DNA of 64,000 nt from Desulfovibrio aminophilus DSM 12254. GTDB lineage: Bacteria; Desulfobacterota; Desulfovibrionia; Desulfovibrionales; Desulfovibrionaceae. Numbering within the stretch: position 1 is the stretch's first letter; each line of letters begins with the position of its first letter. The DNA lies in the NCBI RefSeq assembly GCF_000422565.1, contig NZ_AUMA01000011.1, positions 1 through 64,000 on the forward strand, written 5' to 3'. The position numbers and the translations under genes are program-made. The notes beneath the pieces are model-generated. The model ran no database searches. It saw only the letters and a list, made by a program, of their open reading frames with translations, and was not told the origin of the DNA. Positions 38,862-47,206 of this stretch are shown in pieces.

Positions 38862-40304
38862 TCAGGCCGTGGCGAGCGGGGGCAGCATGCCGTGGAAGAA
38901 CAACCAAGAGATGAACAGGCCCACCCAGATGATGAACCCGAACAGACAGACCACGTACACGGTGGTCAGCTTGCCGATGCCCTCCTCCATGAGTTTCTTG
39001 AAGTTGGAGACCACGCCGATGGTGAAGAAGGTCAGCACGAAGAAGACCCGGCGCAGGGAGCCCAGGGCGCCGACCATGGTCTTGCCCATGCCCATACCTT
39101 CGGCGGAATAGGTGCAGACGATGAGCAGCAGAAGGAAGGTCAGGATGTAACCGAGAACGAAGCGGGGGAAGCGCTGCCAGACTTCACCGAAGTTCATGCG
39201 CTGGCCTTCCTTGCATTCGATTTTGGCGCACCAGAGCCAGGCCAGCACGAAGGACCACAGACCGATGAACACGTCGATGAAGACCTTCACCGTGGTGGTG
39301 ACCATGACCACCCAGCCTTCCTGATACTTCAGGCCGTCCACGCTCAGGGCCTTGGCCCGGATGAGCGCGTCGGCGATGGCGCCGCTGGCCACCGCGCCGC
39401 CGTCGGACTTGACGGCCAGGCCCATCCAGCCGCCGGCCACCATGGGTTCGCCGTGCAGGAACCAAGCCGCCACGAAGGGCAGGATGAGCATCTCCACGCA
39501 GGTGAACACGACCACCAGCGAGGAGACCATGATCGGCACCACGGGCCGAGCGCGGATGGCGCCGCCGGTGGCGATGGCCGCGGACACCCCGCAGATGGAG
39601 ATGCCCGAGGCCAGGGGCGCGGCCCATTCTCGGCTGAACTTGAAGTACTTGCGCGAGACGTAATAGACCACGGTCCAGTAGATGAGGTAGGCCTCGACGA
39701 TGGCGCACAGGCCCCGGAAGATGATCGAGGAGGCCAGGCCCATGGCGTCGGCGGCCTTCACGCCCAGTTCCGCGCCCATGATGACGATGGCGATCTTGAC
39801 GAACATCTCGGGACGGCAGGCTTCCTTGAGCGTCTCGGAGAGGCCGGGCATGAAGTTGCCGACGAAGATGCCCGCCAGCAGGGCCAGAATGAATCCGGCC
39901 TCGCCGGTGAGCCCCAGGGACCAGGGGATGCCGGCCTTGGCCAGCTTGTCCGGGGTGACGGCGATGTAGGCGTAGTGGCCCGCCGCGAAACAGAGGTAGC
40001 TGACGAAGAAGACGATGGTGAAGCCCTTGATGAACTTGCCCACGTCGCCCCGCAGCAGCTTGACGGCCCAGGCGAGAATCCCCGTGATGGCCACGTAGGT
40101 GATGAGCAGCGACGCGATGCCCGGTAGGCTCTTGTAGGCCCCCGTCGACGCCGAGAGCATCTTGTCCAGGCTGAGCCAGGTGTTGGACTTGACTGCCCAA
40201 CCCAGCAAGTCCACACCCAGAACGTTGAAGCCCGCAAGGACGAAGATGAGCGACCCGACGAGCAGGGCCATCTTATCTTCCGTGAACCCAACCTTACCCC
40301 TCAT
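38862..40304 (-). CDS. YeiH/UPF0324 family putative sulfate exporter, second copy
   Basis: 480 aa, AAGGAG ribosome binding site 8 nt before the ATG. About 11-12 membrane helices. Family motifs are visible: SGISICGVSAAIATGGAIRARP (in parts SGISICGVSAAIA and GGAIRARP), a Gly-rich GGWMGLAVKSDGGAVASGAIAD stretch (in part GGAVASGAI), and RRVFFVLTFFTIGVVSNFKKL near the end (in part FFTIGVVSNF). UPF0324 members are annotated as putative sulfate exporters. The function is not proven. It is distinct from the first copy at 40804 (no periplasmic insert), so it is not a recent duplicate. Preceded by a structured leader. Confidence 0.88.
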   Translation of the reverse strand: MRGKVGFTEDKMALLVGSLIFVLAGFNVLGVDLLGWAVKSNTWLSLDKMLSASTGAYKSLPGIASLLITYVAITGILAWAVKLLRGDVGKFIKGFTIVFFVSYLCFAAGHYAYIAVTPDKLAKAGIPWSLGLTGEAGFILALLAGIFVGNFMPGLSETLKEACRPEMFVKIAIVIMGAELGVKAADAMGLASSIIFRGLCAIVEAYLIYWTVVYYVSRKYFKFSREWAAPLASGISICGVSAAIATGGAIRARPVVPIMVSSLVVVFTCVEMLILPFVAAWFLHGEPMVAGGWMGLAVKSDGGAVASGAIADALIRAKALSVDGLKYQEGWVVMVTTTVKVFIDVFIGLWSFVLAWLWCAKIECKEGQRMNFGEVWQRFPRFVLGYILTFLLLLIVCTYSAEGMGMGKTMVGALGSLRRVFFVLTFFTIGVVSNFKKLMEEGIGKLTTVYVVCLFGFIIWVGLFISWLFFHGMLPPLATA

Positions 40305-40325
40305 ACTCCCAACTCCTTATATGTT

Positions 40326-40411
40326 GGTTGTCCCGCGCCGGACACATGTCCGGGCGGGGTGCAACCTTACGCGCCATGTCGGATCCGGGACGCCGACGCT
40401 TTCGCGTCGGC
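40326..40411 (-). promoter_or_regulatory. Structured leader upstream of second YeiH-like gene
   Basis: On the minus strand two hairpins precede the ribosome binding site. The first is an 8-bp stem GCCGACGC/GCGTCGGC (40392-40411) closed by a GAAA tetraloop. The second is a long stem (40326-40366) in which GGTTG...CAACC brackets CCGGACA/TGTCCGG. No T tract follows, so neither is an ordinary terminator. They could set mRNA stability or translation of the downstream transporter. Confidence 0.6.
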
Positions 40412-40504
40412 TCGAACGGCCCCGGTTGGTTGTGTAGTTCTCTCCGTGTTGCGGCGGCGGGCCCATGCGGCACGATTGATGATCACCGGCCCAATCCGCT
40501 CAAG

Positions 40505-40738
40505 TTAGTCCTTCTCAAGGGCGTTGGTTATGAAACGTTCCGATTCGATCACTTGTTCGACGTCCGTGTAGTAATAGCGGCTGGGGTCGATGCCGTTGGC
40601 GTCGAGATAGATCGACATCCTGTTCAGGATGCCGCAGGAGCGGGTCACCAGCGGCAACAGCAGGTAGGTGAAGATCAACATCGACCCGAGGGCCAGGGTG
40701 AAATTGCGAAGCCGCAACGGCCAACTCTGCGTGAGCAT
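40505..40738 (-). CDS. 77-aa single-helix membrane protein between two YeiH-like genes
   Basis: 77 aa, ATG with AAGGAAGG upstream. Residues 13-34 form one membrane helix (LALGSMLIFTYLLLPLV). The C-terminal half is soluble and aromatic (DPSRYYYTDVEQVIESE). It follows the first YeiH-like gene by 65 nt. It shares no visible sequence with the 56-aa protein downstream, but the pattern of transporter plus tiny membrane protein is repeated. Family unknown. Confidence 0.72.
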   Translation of the reverse strand: MLTQSWPLRLRNFTLALGSMLIFTYLLLPLVTRSCGILNRMSIYLDANGIDPSRYYYTDVEQVIESERFITNALEKD

Positions 40739-40758
40739 GGAAATCCTTCCTTGTTCTC

Positions 40759-40783
40759 GCCGGGGGGAGATTCTCCCCCCGGC
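40759..40783. repeat. Intercistronic stem-loop behind first YeiH-like gene
   Basis: An 11-bp perfect stem (GCCGGGGGGAG / CTCCCCCCGGC) with a 3-nt loop, 21 nt behind the transporter stop. The T run lies on the plus-strand side (GGCTTTTTCG), where there is no gene to terminate. On the minus strand it more likely protects or separates the mRNA segments of the operon. Confidence 0.6.
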
Positions 40784-40803
40784 TTTTTCGACTCTCAGTG
40801 CGA

Positions 40804-42543
40804 TCAGATCTTCGCGGTGACTTCAGGGAACACGTGGTAGAACATGACGTAGGCCATGGCGATGGTCAGGATCAGGTTGAAGGTTTGGCCGCAGACGTAC
40901 AGGATGAGCGGCTTGCCGCCCTTGAAGTACTTGGCCAGCTCACGGAAGTTGGTGGCCAGACCGATGGCCGCGAAGGACAGGGCGAAGAACCAGCCGCGCA
41001 GGAGGCGGGTTCCGCCGCGCACCACGCCCTGGTCGATCATGGAGTAGCCCAGGTCCTTGCCCAGGCCGCCGTCCAGCAGGGAGAAGAGGATCGAGGCCGC
41101 CAGGAAGCCCAGCACGAACTTGGGAAAGCGGTTCCAGATTTCGATCGCGCCGACCTTGCGGCCCGCCTCGCACTCCACCTTGAGACACCAGTACATGGCC
41201 ACGCAGAAGGCGGTGACGCCGATCAGGACGTTCTGGATCATCTTGATGGTCGCGGCCACGTACATGGCCTTCTCGCCCAAGAACGCGCCGGCCGCGGCCA
41301 CCGCGCCGGTGGAGTCGATGGTGCCGCCCATCCAGGCGCCGCCCAGGATCTCCGGGATGCCCACGGCCTTGATGAAGGCCGGCATGGCGATCATCATGAT
41401 GGCGGTGAACACCAGGGACAGGCCCACCGAGAGGGTCAGCTCCTCCTTCTTGGCCCGGCAGGCGGCCGCCGTGGCGATGGCGGCGGAGGTGCCGCAGACC
41501 GACATGTCGGCGGAGATGACGATGTTCAGGGTCTTGGAGGGCATCTTCAGCACCTTCTGGCCGAAGATGTACGTGCAGACGAGCACGATGGGGGTCACGA
41601 CCCAGGCCACGAAAATGCCGGGCAGGCCGATGGCCACGATCTTGTTGAAGAGCACTTCCGCGCCGAGCAGCACCAGGCCGCTCTTGATGAAGAATTCCAC
41701 CTGGCAGGCGGGGAGAACCCACTTGGGCGTGCCGATGGTGTTGGCGATGATCATGCCCAGGATGACGCCCCAGGCTTCCGCGCCGATGCCGTATTGCTTG
41801 CTGATGGACTGGTGTCCGAGCATGTAGGCCACGGTGGCGACGAGGAAGACGATGACGAAGCCGACGGCGAAGTCCTTGAAGCTCGAGCCCATGAGGGTGA
41901 TGCCCGCGCCGAAGAGGATGATCAGGACCGCGCACAGGCCGATGAGCGTGGGAATGTAGTTGTACGGCTTGTTTTCCGTCTTCTTCTTCGCATCGCCCGC
42001 CTTCCTGTGCTCCATCCGCCAGGCCGTGATCTTGGCCGAGGCTTCATCGTTCAGGGCCTGGTTCTGGAACGCCGCCTGGACTGCGGCGTTCTCCGCCGCC
42101 TGCGCCAGGGCCAGGGCGGCCGATGCGTTGGCCTTGGCCGCCTCATAGGCGGGCATAGCCTTTTCATTCTTGGCCTTGGCCATCTCTTCGTTCTGGACGA
42201 AGGCGTCCAAGGGGTTGCTCTTCCAGGAGCCTGGGGTCTTGGTCCAATGGGAGACGAACTTGCCGAAGGCCGAACTCGAGGCCTTCAACTTGTTCTTGTC
42301 GTCCTGCGCCTTGAACCAGGCGATGGTCTTGAAGGGCGCTCGTTCGGCCTCGGCGCTCTGGATTTGGTTGGCGGCTTCGATCTTGGGGATGAACTCCGCC
42401 TTCGGGCCGAAGCCGAAATAGGCGACGAGGCAGGTGACGATGACCGCGAAGCCCAGCCAGATCGCGAGATAATCTTCCTTCTTCCAGAGATCGGACCAAC
42501 TGCTCTTGCCATGGTCGATGACGACATTGGAATTTGGTTCCAT
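40804..42543 (-). CDS. YeiH/UPF0324 family putative sulfate exporter with periplasmic insert
   Basis: 579 aa. Helix 1 is at about 26-45. A hydrophilic, Ala/Lys/Gln-rich segment of about 145 residues (46-190; for example AKANASAALALAQAAENAAV) follows, predicted helical and extracytoplasmic. About ten further membrane helices follow. Family motifs: MSVCGTSAAIATAAACRAKKEE (in part SVCGTSAAIA), GGTIDSTGAVAAAGAFLG (in part DSTGAVAAAGA) and LSFAAIGLATNFREL. The insert sets it apart from ordinary YeiH proteins. First gene of the operon behind the sigma-54-type promoter at 42713-42728. The leader is about 160 nt. Confidence 0.88.
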   Translation of the reverse strand: MEPNSNVVIDHGKSSWSDLWKKEDYLAIWLGFAVIVTCLVAYFGFGPKAEFIPKIEAANQIQSAEAERAPFKTIAWFKAQDDKNKLKASSSAFGKFVSHWTKTPGSWKSNPLDAFVQNEEMAKAKNEKAMPAYEAAKANASAALALAQAAENAAVQAAFQNQALNDEASAKITAWRMEHRKAGDAKKKTENKPYNYIPTLIGLCAVLIILFGAGITLMGSSFKDFAVGFVIVFLVATVAYMLGHQSISKQYGIGAEAWGVILGMIIANTIGTPKWVLPACQVEFFIKSGLVLLGAEVLFNKIVAIGLPGIFVAWVVTPIVLVCTYIFGQKVLKMPSKTLNIVISADMSVCGTSAAIATAAACRAKKEELTLSVGLSLVFTAIMMIAMPAFIKAVGIPEILGGAWMGGTIDSTGAVAAAGAFLGEKAMYVAATIKMIQNVLIGVTAFCVAMYWCLKVECEAGRKVGAIEIWNRFPKFVLGFLAASILFSLLDGGLGKDLGYSMIDQGVVRGGTRLLRGWFFALSFAAIGLATNFRELAKYFKGGKPLILYVCGQTFNLILTIAMAYVMFYHVFPEVTAKI

Positions 42544-42712
42544 TTCCTAACTCCTTCACATGCGTTCGATACGTTTCCTTCCCGCGGATTCCTCGTTGCC
42601 TCTTTCCAACATCGCGCTGCGAGTTGTTCGCGTGCGCGTCTCGTTCGTCCGCGCGACCGGTTTGGAGCTTCCGGCTCATGACAGGCGGACTCGTGGACGG
42701 TGCCTTTCGTTC

Positions 42713-42728
42713 AGCAACAAGCAGGCCA
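42713..42728 (-). promoter_or_regulatory. Sigma-54 (-24/-12) promoter for YeiH operon
   Basis: Minus strand TGGCCTGCTTGTTGCT: TGGC and TTGCT blocks with exact GG-N10-GC spacing. Predicted start near 42702. It lies in the 335-nt gene-free stretch 42544-42878 between nspC and the first YeiH-like gene, with an inverted repeat about 97 nt upstream. A sigma-54 response regulator is encoded in the same block. Confidence 0.7.
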
Positions 42729-42787
42729 CAACGGCAGAGAGAAAATGACAATTATTTCAGCGCGGAAAGATTTCGGACTGACGGAGG

Positions 42788-42810
42788 GGTGCATCTTTTT
42801 CGGATGCACC
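42788..42810. promoter_or_regulatory. Inverted repeat, candidate enhancer site for the NtrC-type regulator
   Basis: GGTGCATC and GATGCACC, a perfect 8-bp inverted repeat with a 7-nt spacer, centred near 42799. Its distance (about -97) from the predicted start of the -24/-12 promoter is right for an enhancer-binding-protein site. It is not followed by a T tract in either direction that would suit a terminator for nspC. Confidence 0.6.
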
Positions 42811-42878
42811 TGCTTCCTTCAGTTGGCAGGGGGGGAGAGTTGAAAGGCGAGGAGAGCGCGCCGCGCGGGGCGCCTGAG

Positions 42879-44030
42879 TCAGGAAAGGCGTTCCTTGAAA
42901 TCCGGGTAGCCGAAGCTTCTGACGAGGTGCGGCTTGGCCTCGCCCGGCTCCAGGAGCAGGATGGCGGGCAGGTCCACGCCGTTGAAGGTGTTCGTCTTGA
43001 CCATGGAGTAGATGGCCATGTCCGTGAACACGAGCCGGTCGCCCACGGCCAGGGGCCGGTCGAAGGAGTAGTCCCCGGCCACGTCCCCGGCCAGGCAGGA
43101 GACTCCGCCCAGACGGTAGGTGAAGGGCTTCTCGCCGGGCAGTCCCGAACCCACGATGTGCGGCCGGTAGGGCATCTCCAGGACGTCCGGCATGTGGCAG
43201 GGCACGGCCGTGTCCAGGATGGCCTGGGGTGTTCCGCGCTCCACCACGTCCAGCACCTCGGCCACCAGGAAGCCCGCGTCCAGGGCCGCGGCTTCGCCCG
43301 GTTCCAGGTAGACCCGCAGCCCGTGGCGCTCCTGGAAGTCGCGGATGAGGCGGGTCAGCAGGCCGAGGTCGTAGCCCGGCCGGGTGATGTGGTGGCCGCC
43401 GCCGAAGTTCACGTAGGACAGGCCGGGCAGGAAGCGGGCGAAGCGCTCCTCGAAGGCCGCCAGGATGCGCTCCAGGGCGTCGGCCCCGTGCTGGCAGAGG
43501 GCGTGGAAGTGCAGGCCCTCGACTCCCTCGGGCAGGCTGTCGCCCAGTTCTTCGCGCAGGATGCCCAGACGCGAGCCCGGGGCGCAGGGGTCGTAGATCG
43601 GGGTGTGGCCCTCGGAGCGGCCGGGATGCACCCGCAAGGCCAGGCCCACGCGGCGCGGCGCGGTCTCGATCACCGGACGCAGCCGCTCCAATTGGCCCAG
43701 GGAGTTGAAGACCACATGGTCCGCATGGCGGACGATCTCGGCCAGACTGGCGGGGGAGTAAGCGGCGGCGAAGGCGTGCACCTCGCCGCCGAACTCCTCG
43801 CGGCCCAGGCGGGCCTCGTTGGGCGAGCTGGCGCAGACCCCGTCCAGGGCCCAGCGCAGGTGGCCGAAGGCGCTCCACATGGCGAAGGCCTTCAGGGCCA
43901 ACAGGATGCGGCAGCCCGTGGCCGCGCGCACCCGTTCCAGGATGGCCGCGTTGGCCCGCAGCCGGGCGGCGTCCACCAGGAAGCAGGGGCTCGGCACGGC
44001 CCGGGGGTCGAATCCCGGAGCGTCGCTCAC
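42879..44030 (-). CDS. nspC: Carboxynorspermidine/carboxyspermidine decarboxylase
   Basis: 383 aa. GTG start overlapping the stop of the upstream dehydrogenase gene (GTGA). Fold III PLP-dependent decarboxylase: PLP lysine in LLALKAFAMW (K near 47), GLHFHALCQ, FGGGHHITRPGYD (glycine-rich phosphate loop), EPGEA and the C-terminal active-site region DMAIYSMVKTNTFNG (NspC-type). It converts carboxyspermidine to spermidine, the last step of the alternative pathway. Third gene of speA - dehydrogenase - nspC. Confidence 0.94.
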   Translation of the reverse strand: MSDAPGFDPRAVPSPCFLVDAARLRANAAILERVRAATGCRILLALKAFAMWSAFGHLRWALDGVCASSPNEARLGREEFGGEVHAFAAAYSPASLAEIVRHADHVVFNSLGQLERLRPVIETAPRRVGLALRVHPGRSEGHTPIYDPCAPGSRLGILREELGDSLPEGVEGLHFHALCQHGADALERILAAFEERFARFLPGLSYVNFGGGHHITRPGYDLGLLTRLIRDFQERHGLRVYLEPGEAAALDAGFLVAEVLDVVERGTPQAILDTAVPCHMPDVLEMPYRPHIVGSGLPGEKPFTYRLGGVSCLAGDVAGDYSFDRPLAVGDRLVFTDMAIYSMVKTNTFNGVDLPAILLLEPGEAKPHLVRSFGYPDFKERLS

Positions 44031-45208
44031 AGCCAGGTTTCGACCCAGGGCAGGCCGCGCTTGCCCAGTTCGGCCAGGAACGGATCGGGGTCGAACTGCT
44101 CCATGTTCCAGACGCCCGGCTTGCGCCAGACTCCCTGGACCATCATGGCCGCGCCGACCATGGCCGGGACGCCCGTGGTGTAGGATATGGCCTGGGAGTT
44201 GGTCTCCCTGTAAGCCTCCTCGTGGTCGCAGATCTGGTAGATGTAGTAACTCTTCTGTCCGCCGTCATTGGCCTCGCCCCGGATGACGCAGCCGATGCAG
44301 GTGCGGCCCTTGGTCAGCGGGCCCAGGGAGCCGGGGTCCGGGAGCACGGCCTTGAGGAACTGCAGGGGCACGATCTGCTGTCCCCGGTAATCCACGGGGT
44401 CGATGCGGGTCATGCCCACGTTCTCCAGCACCTGGAGGTGCTTGAGATAGTTCTCCGAGAAGGTCATCCAGAAGCGCGCCCGCTTGATCTCGGGGAAGTG
44501 CCGGACCAGGGACTCCAGCTCTTCGTGGTACATGAGCAGGCACTTCTTTTTCCCGATGCCCTCGGGGAAGTCGTAGGTCCAGGAGAAGGACAGGGGGTCG
44601 GTCTCCACCCACTCGCCGTGTTCATAGTAGCGGCCCCGGGCCGTGACCTCGCGGATGTTGATCTCGGGGTTGAAGTTGGTGGCGAAGTGCTGACCGTGGT
44701 CGCCCGCGTTGCAGTCGATGATGTCCAGGGTGTCCATGCGCCGGAAGTGGTGCTTCCTGGCGTAGGCCGTGAACACGTTGGTCACGCCCGGGTCGAAGCC
44801 CGAGCCGAGCAGGGCCATGATCCCGGCCTTCTCGAAGCGCTCCTGGTAGGCCCACTGCCACTTGTACTCGAACTTGGCAACGTCCGGCGGCTCGTAGTTG
44901 GCGGTGTCCAGGTAGTCCACCCCGGTCTCCAGGCAGGCGTCCATGATGTGCAGGTCCTGGTAGGGCAGGGCCACGTTGAGCACGAGCTTGGGCTGGAAGT
45001 CTTTGATGAGCGCCACCAGTTCGGGGACGTCGTCGGCGTCCACCCCTGCGGTGTGGATGGGCCGGGGCAGCTCCCGGGCGATGGCGTCGCACTTGGATTT
45101 CGTGCGCGAGGCCAGCAGGATGTCGGAGAAGATCTCCGGGGCCTGGGCGCACTTGTGCGCCACCACGCGGCCCACGCCGCCCGCTCCGATGATGAGCACC
45201 TTCGACAT
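44027..45208 (-). CDS. Carboxynorspermidine/carboxyspermidine dehydrogenase
   Basis: 393 aa. The ATG at 45208 has AAGGAGGTG at ideal distance, so the GTG at 45217 is less likely. N-terminal Rossmann fold with VLIIGAGGVGRVVAHKCAQ (NADPH-binding GxGGxG). Saccharopine-dehydrogenase-like catalytic domain (CNAGDHG, FNPEINIREVTARG, in part). It condenses aspartate semialdehyde with putrescine (or diaminopropane) and reduces the imine to carboxyspermidine. The gene context with speA and nspC supports this over lysine metabolism. Confidence 0.93.
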   Translation of the reverse strand: MSKVLIIGAGGVGRVVAHKCAQAPEIFSDILLASRTKSKCDAIARELPRPIHTAGVDADDVPELVALIKDFQPKLVLNVALPYQDLHIMDACLETGVDYLDTANYEPPDVAKFEYKWQWAYQERFEKAGIMALLGSGFDPGVTNVFTAYARKHHFRRMDTLDIIDCNAGDHGQHFATNFNPEINIREVTARGRYYEHGEWVETDPLSFSWTYDFPEGIGKKKCLLMYHEELESLVRHFPEIKRARFWMTFSENYLKHLQVLENVGMTRIDPVDYRGQQIVPLQFLKAVLPDPGSLGPLTKGRTCIGCVIRGEANDGGQKSYYIYQICDHEEAYRETNSQAISYTTGVPAMVGAAMMVQGVWRKPGVWNMEQFDPDPFLAELGKRGLPWVETWL

Positions 45209-45286
45209 GATGTCCACCTCCTTGGCGCGAAGCGCCGATGCGGGGACCCTCCCCGCATTTCTGGAAAAGCCGGGAACCGGCCCGGT

Positions 45287-47206
45287 TCAGCGTTCGTAGT
45301 AGGTGTAGCCGCGCAGCCCGTCCTCGAAGGCGCACATGATCTCGCGGCGTTCGCGGGCGGTGATGCGACCCTCGCGCACCCCGCGTTCGGCGGTCTCTCG
45401 GAAGCGTGTGAGCAGGCGCTTGGGGTTGAACTCCACGTAGGAGAGCACGTCGGCCACGGTGTCGCCCTCGGCCTCGCGTACGAAGTCGAAGGCCCCGTCC
45501 TCGTGGACCCGGATGGAGACCACGTTGGTGTCGCCGAGGAGGTTGTGCAGGTCGCCCAGGGTTTCCTGGTAGGCCCCGACGAGGAACACGCCGAGGTAGT
45601 ACTCCTCGCTGTCCTTCAACTCATGCACCGGCAGGGCCTTGGCCACGCCGTGAGGGTCGATGAAGCGGTCTATCTTGCCGTCGCAGTCGCAGGTGATGTC
45701 GGCCAGGATGGCCCGGCGCGTGGGCATCTCCTCCAGACGATGCACCGGCATGATCGGGAAGACGTGGCCGATGGCCCAGGAGTCCGGCACGGACTGGAAC
45801 ACGCTCATGTTGGCATAATAGATGTCGGAGATGGCCTCGTCCAGGTCGTCCAGTTCCGGCGGCATCTGCTTGAACTGCTTGAGGAGCACGGCGGCCCGGT
45901 TGACCATGTGCCAGAAGATGGTCTCGGCCAGGGCTCGCTGGCGCAGGCTCACGTGGCCGTGGCGGAAGAGCCCGCGGATTTCGTCGCGGTAGTAAACCGC
46001 GTCGTTGAGGCTCTCCTGCACGTTGCGCACGCTCATGGATTTGGCCGCGTCGTAGAGGTTCTCGATGAGCGTCGGGGTGCCCTCGGGCAGGGCCTTGGGC
46101 AGGGGCTGGGCTTCGAAGCGCGCGGAGTCCAGGATGTTGAAGAGCAGCACCGAGTAGTAGGCCACCAGGGCGCGGCCGGACTCGGTGATGATCACCGGAT
46201 GCTCCACGCCCTTCTCATCCAGCGTCTGCATGACCGCCTCGACCACGTCGGCGCAGTACTCGTCCAGGGTGTAGTTGCGGGAGTTGATGAAGTTGGTGTG
46301 CGAGCCGTCGTAGTCCACGGCCAGACCGCCGCCGAGGTCCAGGTAGCCCATGGCCGCGCCCTCGTCCACCAGGCCGGAGTAGACCCGGCTGGCCTCGATG
46401 ACCGCCGCGCGGATGTCCCGGATGTTCGGGATCTGGGAGCCCAGGTGATAGTGGAGCAGGCGCAGGCAGTGGAGCATTCCCTCGGACCGCAGGCGGTCCA
46501 CCACCTGGACGAGTTGGGCCGTGTCCAGGCCGAAGATGGAGCGGTCGCCGCCGGAGTCGGTCCAATGGCCGCCGGCCTTGGCCGCCAGCTTCATGCGCGC
46601 GCCGAGCATGGGCTCCACGCCCAGGGCCCGGGAGCGCTCCAGGATGAGTTCCAGCTCCGAGGGCATCTCCAGGACGAAGAAGATGTTGAAGCCCATCTTG
46701 CGGGCGTGCAGGCCCAGGTCGATGAACTCTTCGTCCTTGTAGCCGTTGCAGACGAGGCAGGCCTCGGGGTCGCGGAGCATGCCCAGGGCCGCGATGAGTT
46801 CGGCCTTGGAGCCCGCCTCCAGGCCGTGGTGGTGGCGACCGCCGTGGCGGGTGATCTCCTCGATGACCTGCTCCTGCTGGTTCACCTTGATGGGGAACAC
46901 GCCCCGGAACACGTTGCGGTAGGAGAGCCGTTCCATGGCCGCGCGGAAGGCCTCGTGCAGGTGGGAGATCTGGGAGTCCAGGATGTTCTCCACGCGCAGG
47001 AGCACGGGCATGTCCAGGCCGCGTTCGCGCAGGCCCTTGATGACGCGGGGGATGGAGACGCGGACCTTCTTGTTGTCCAGGGACGGGGTGATGACGACGT
47101 GCCCCTCGCGGGAGACGTCGAAATAGCCCGCGCTCCAGTTGCGGATGTTGTAGAGCTCGGCGGATTTTTCCGCGTTCCAGCGCTCCAGGGTGTCCTTTTT
47201 GACCAT
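45287..47206 (-). CDS. speA: Biosynthetic arginine decarboxylase
   Basis: 639 aa, the usual SpeA size. The ATG at 47206 has GGAGG upstream. The longer frame to 47386 has no RBS. Fold III PLP enzyme: FPIKVNQQEQVIEEI with the PLP lysine, LEAGSKAELI, LHYHLGSQIPNI, LDLGGGLAVDYDGS, ITESGRALVAYYSVL and the catalytic Cys in ADITCDCDGKIDRF. It makes agmatine from arginine, the first step toward putrescine and spermidine. No agmatinase or agmatine deiminase gene is in this operon, so the link to putrescine must be encoded elsewhere. Confidence 0.95.
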   Translation of the reverse strand: MVKKDTLERWNAEKSAELYNIRNWSAGYFDVSREGHVVITPSLDNKKVRVSIPRVIKGLRERGLDMPVLLRVENILDSQISHLHEAFRAAMERLSYRNVFRGVFPIKVNQQEQVIEEITRHGGRHHHGLEAGSKAELIAALGMLRDPEACLVCNGYKDEEFIDLGLHARKMGFNIFFVLEMPSELELILERSRALGVEPMLGARMKLAAKAGGHWTDSGGDRSIFGLDTAQLVQVVDRLRSEGMLHCLRLLHYHLGSQIPNIRDIRAAVIEASRVYSGLVDEGAAMGYLDLGGGLAVDYDGSHTNFINSRNYTLDEYCADVVEAVMQTLDEKGVEHPVIITESGRALVAYYSVLLFNILDSARFEAQPLPKALPEGTPTLIENLYDAAKSMSVRNVQESLNDAVYYRDEIRGLFRHGHVSLRQRALAETIFWHMVNRAAVLLKQFKQMPPELDDLDEAISDIYYANMSVFQSVPDSWAIGHVFPIMPVHRLEEMPTRRAILADITCDCDGKIDRFIDPHGVAKALPVHELKDSEEYYLGVFLVGAYQETLGDLHNLLGDTNVVSIRVHEDGAFDFVREAEGDTVADVLSYVEFNPKRLLTRFRETAERGVREGRITARERREIMCAFEDGLRGYTYYER

